Assembly: GCF_014199325.1 (NCBI RefSeq)
Contig: NZ_JACIJJ010000001.1
Location: forward strand, 248,001-312,000
DNA length: 64,000 bases
Direction of reading: 5' to 3'
From: Sphingomonas yantingensis
GTDB lineage: Bacteria > Pseudomonadota > Alphaproteobacteria > Sphingomonadales > Sphingomonadaceae
The stretch's first letter is position 1. Each line of letters opens with the position of its first letter. Below, one piece after another: positions 63,979 to 64,000 of this stretch. The notes beneath the pieces were generated by a model. It was given only the letters and a program-made list of their open reading frames with translations. It was not told where the DNA came from and did no database searches. Both the position numbers and the translations under genes were made by a program.

Positions 63979-64000
63979 AACTGGCCGAATCGCGCGATCA

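Overview
This window is a GC-rich (roughly two thirds G+C) piece of an alphaproteobacterial chromosome, most likely a sphingomonad (Sphingomonas or close relative). The pointers are the CC_3452-type exported protein, the DUF3617 lipoprotein, the YlxR/L7Ae fusion inside the nusA-infB operon, the alphaproteobacterial style of the Rsh stringent-response enzyme, and dispersed short hairpin repeats of the kind common in sphingomonads. The genus call is an inference from gene content and protein style; no 16S gene is present.

Layout. 1-10,300: household and stress genes: a partial acyl-CoA thioesterase, a DUF2306 membrane protein, the (p)ppGpp enzyme Rsh, a divergent CC_3452/HxlR pair with two matching palindromic operators, a sirtuin deacylase, the ribosome GTPase Era, glutathione reductase, an MBL-fold hydrolase and an orphan HisKA_2-type histidine kinase. 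10,300-22,600: the translation/RNA block, all on the minus strand: rimP, nusA, ylxR, infB, rbfA, then truB, rpsO, pnp. It is split between rbfA and truB by three unrelated genes (yceI-like, tdk, and an exported VHL-beta-domain zinc peptidase whose signal peptide is out of frame by one base at a G8 run).

22,700-30,300: a PQQ-type sugar dehydrogenase, two PaaI thioesterases, and then a compact cassette (24,878-27,348) that I cannot assign to a known system: a 45-residue peptide gene, two paralogous proteins of unknown function (one with a cupin-like HxH cluster) and a winged-helix regulator with a degenerate receiver domain. A crotonase, three small unknown proteins and fructose-6-phosphate aldolase follow. 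30,300-44,600: a GAF-PAS-GGDEF protein, the primosome helicase PriA, a membrane-anchored trypsin-like protease, a TPR/HExxH exported protein, Ada, an exported M20 amidohydrolase, a DUF3617 lipoprotein, a small RTX-repeat protein, a CocE/S15 hydrolase and a GH27 alpha-galactosidase.

44,600-60,000: a tRNA-Leu(GAG), a MATE transporter, an ABC exporter pair, and a conserved-looking gas/metal/c-di-GMP locus (GGDEF-EAL protein, cupredoxin-like protein, DUF3034 protein, exported truncated haemoglobin). Next comes a heavy-metal module: histidine kinase, response regulator, TolC-like channel, CzcA-type RND pump and a VIT-family transporter. The adaptor gene expected between channel and pump is absent. 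60,100-64,000: an accessory segment with slightly lower G+C: an Mrr-like PD-(D/E)xK nuclease, the N-terminal part of a large DEAD/DEAH helicase of the defence-island type cut off by a junction, and a MobA/MobL relaxase with a perfect 12-bp hairpin upstream. This looks like the edge of a degraded defence island invaded by a mobilisable element.

Assignments rest on motif and family recognition by eye; no database search was run. Start codons were chosen from Shine-Dalgarno spacing, operon overlap and family length.
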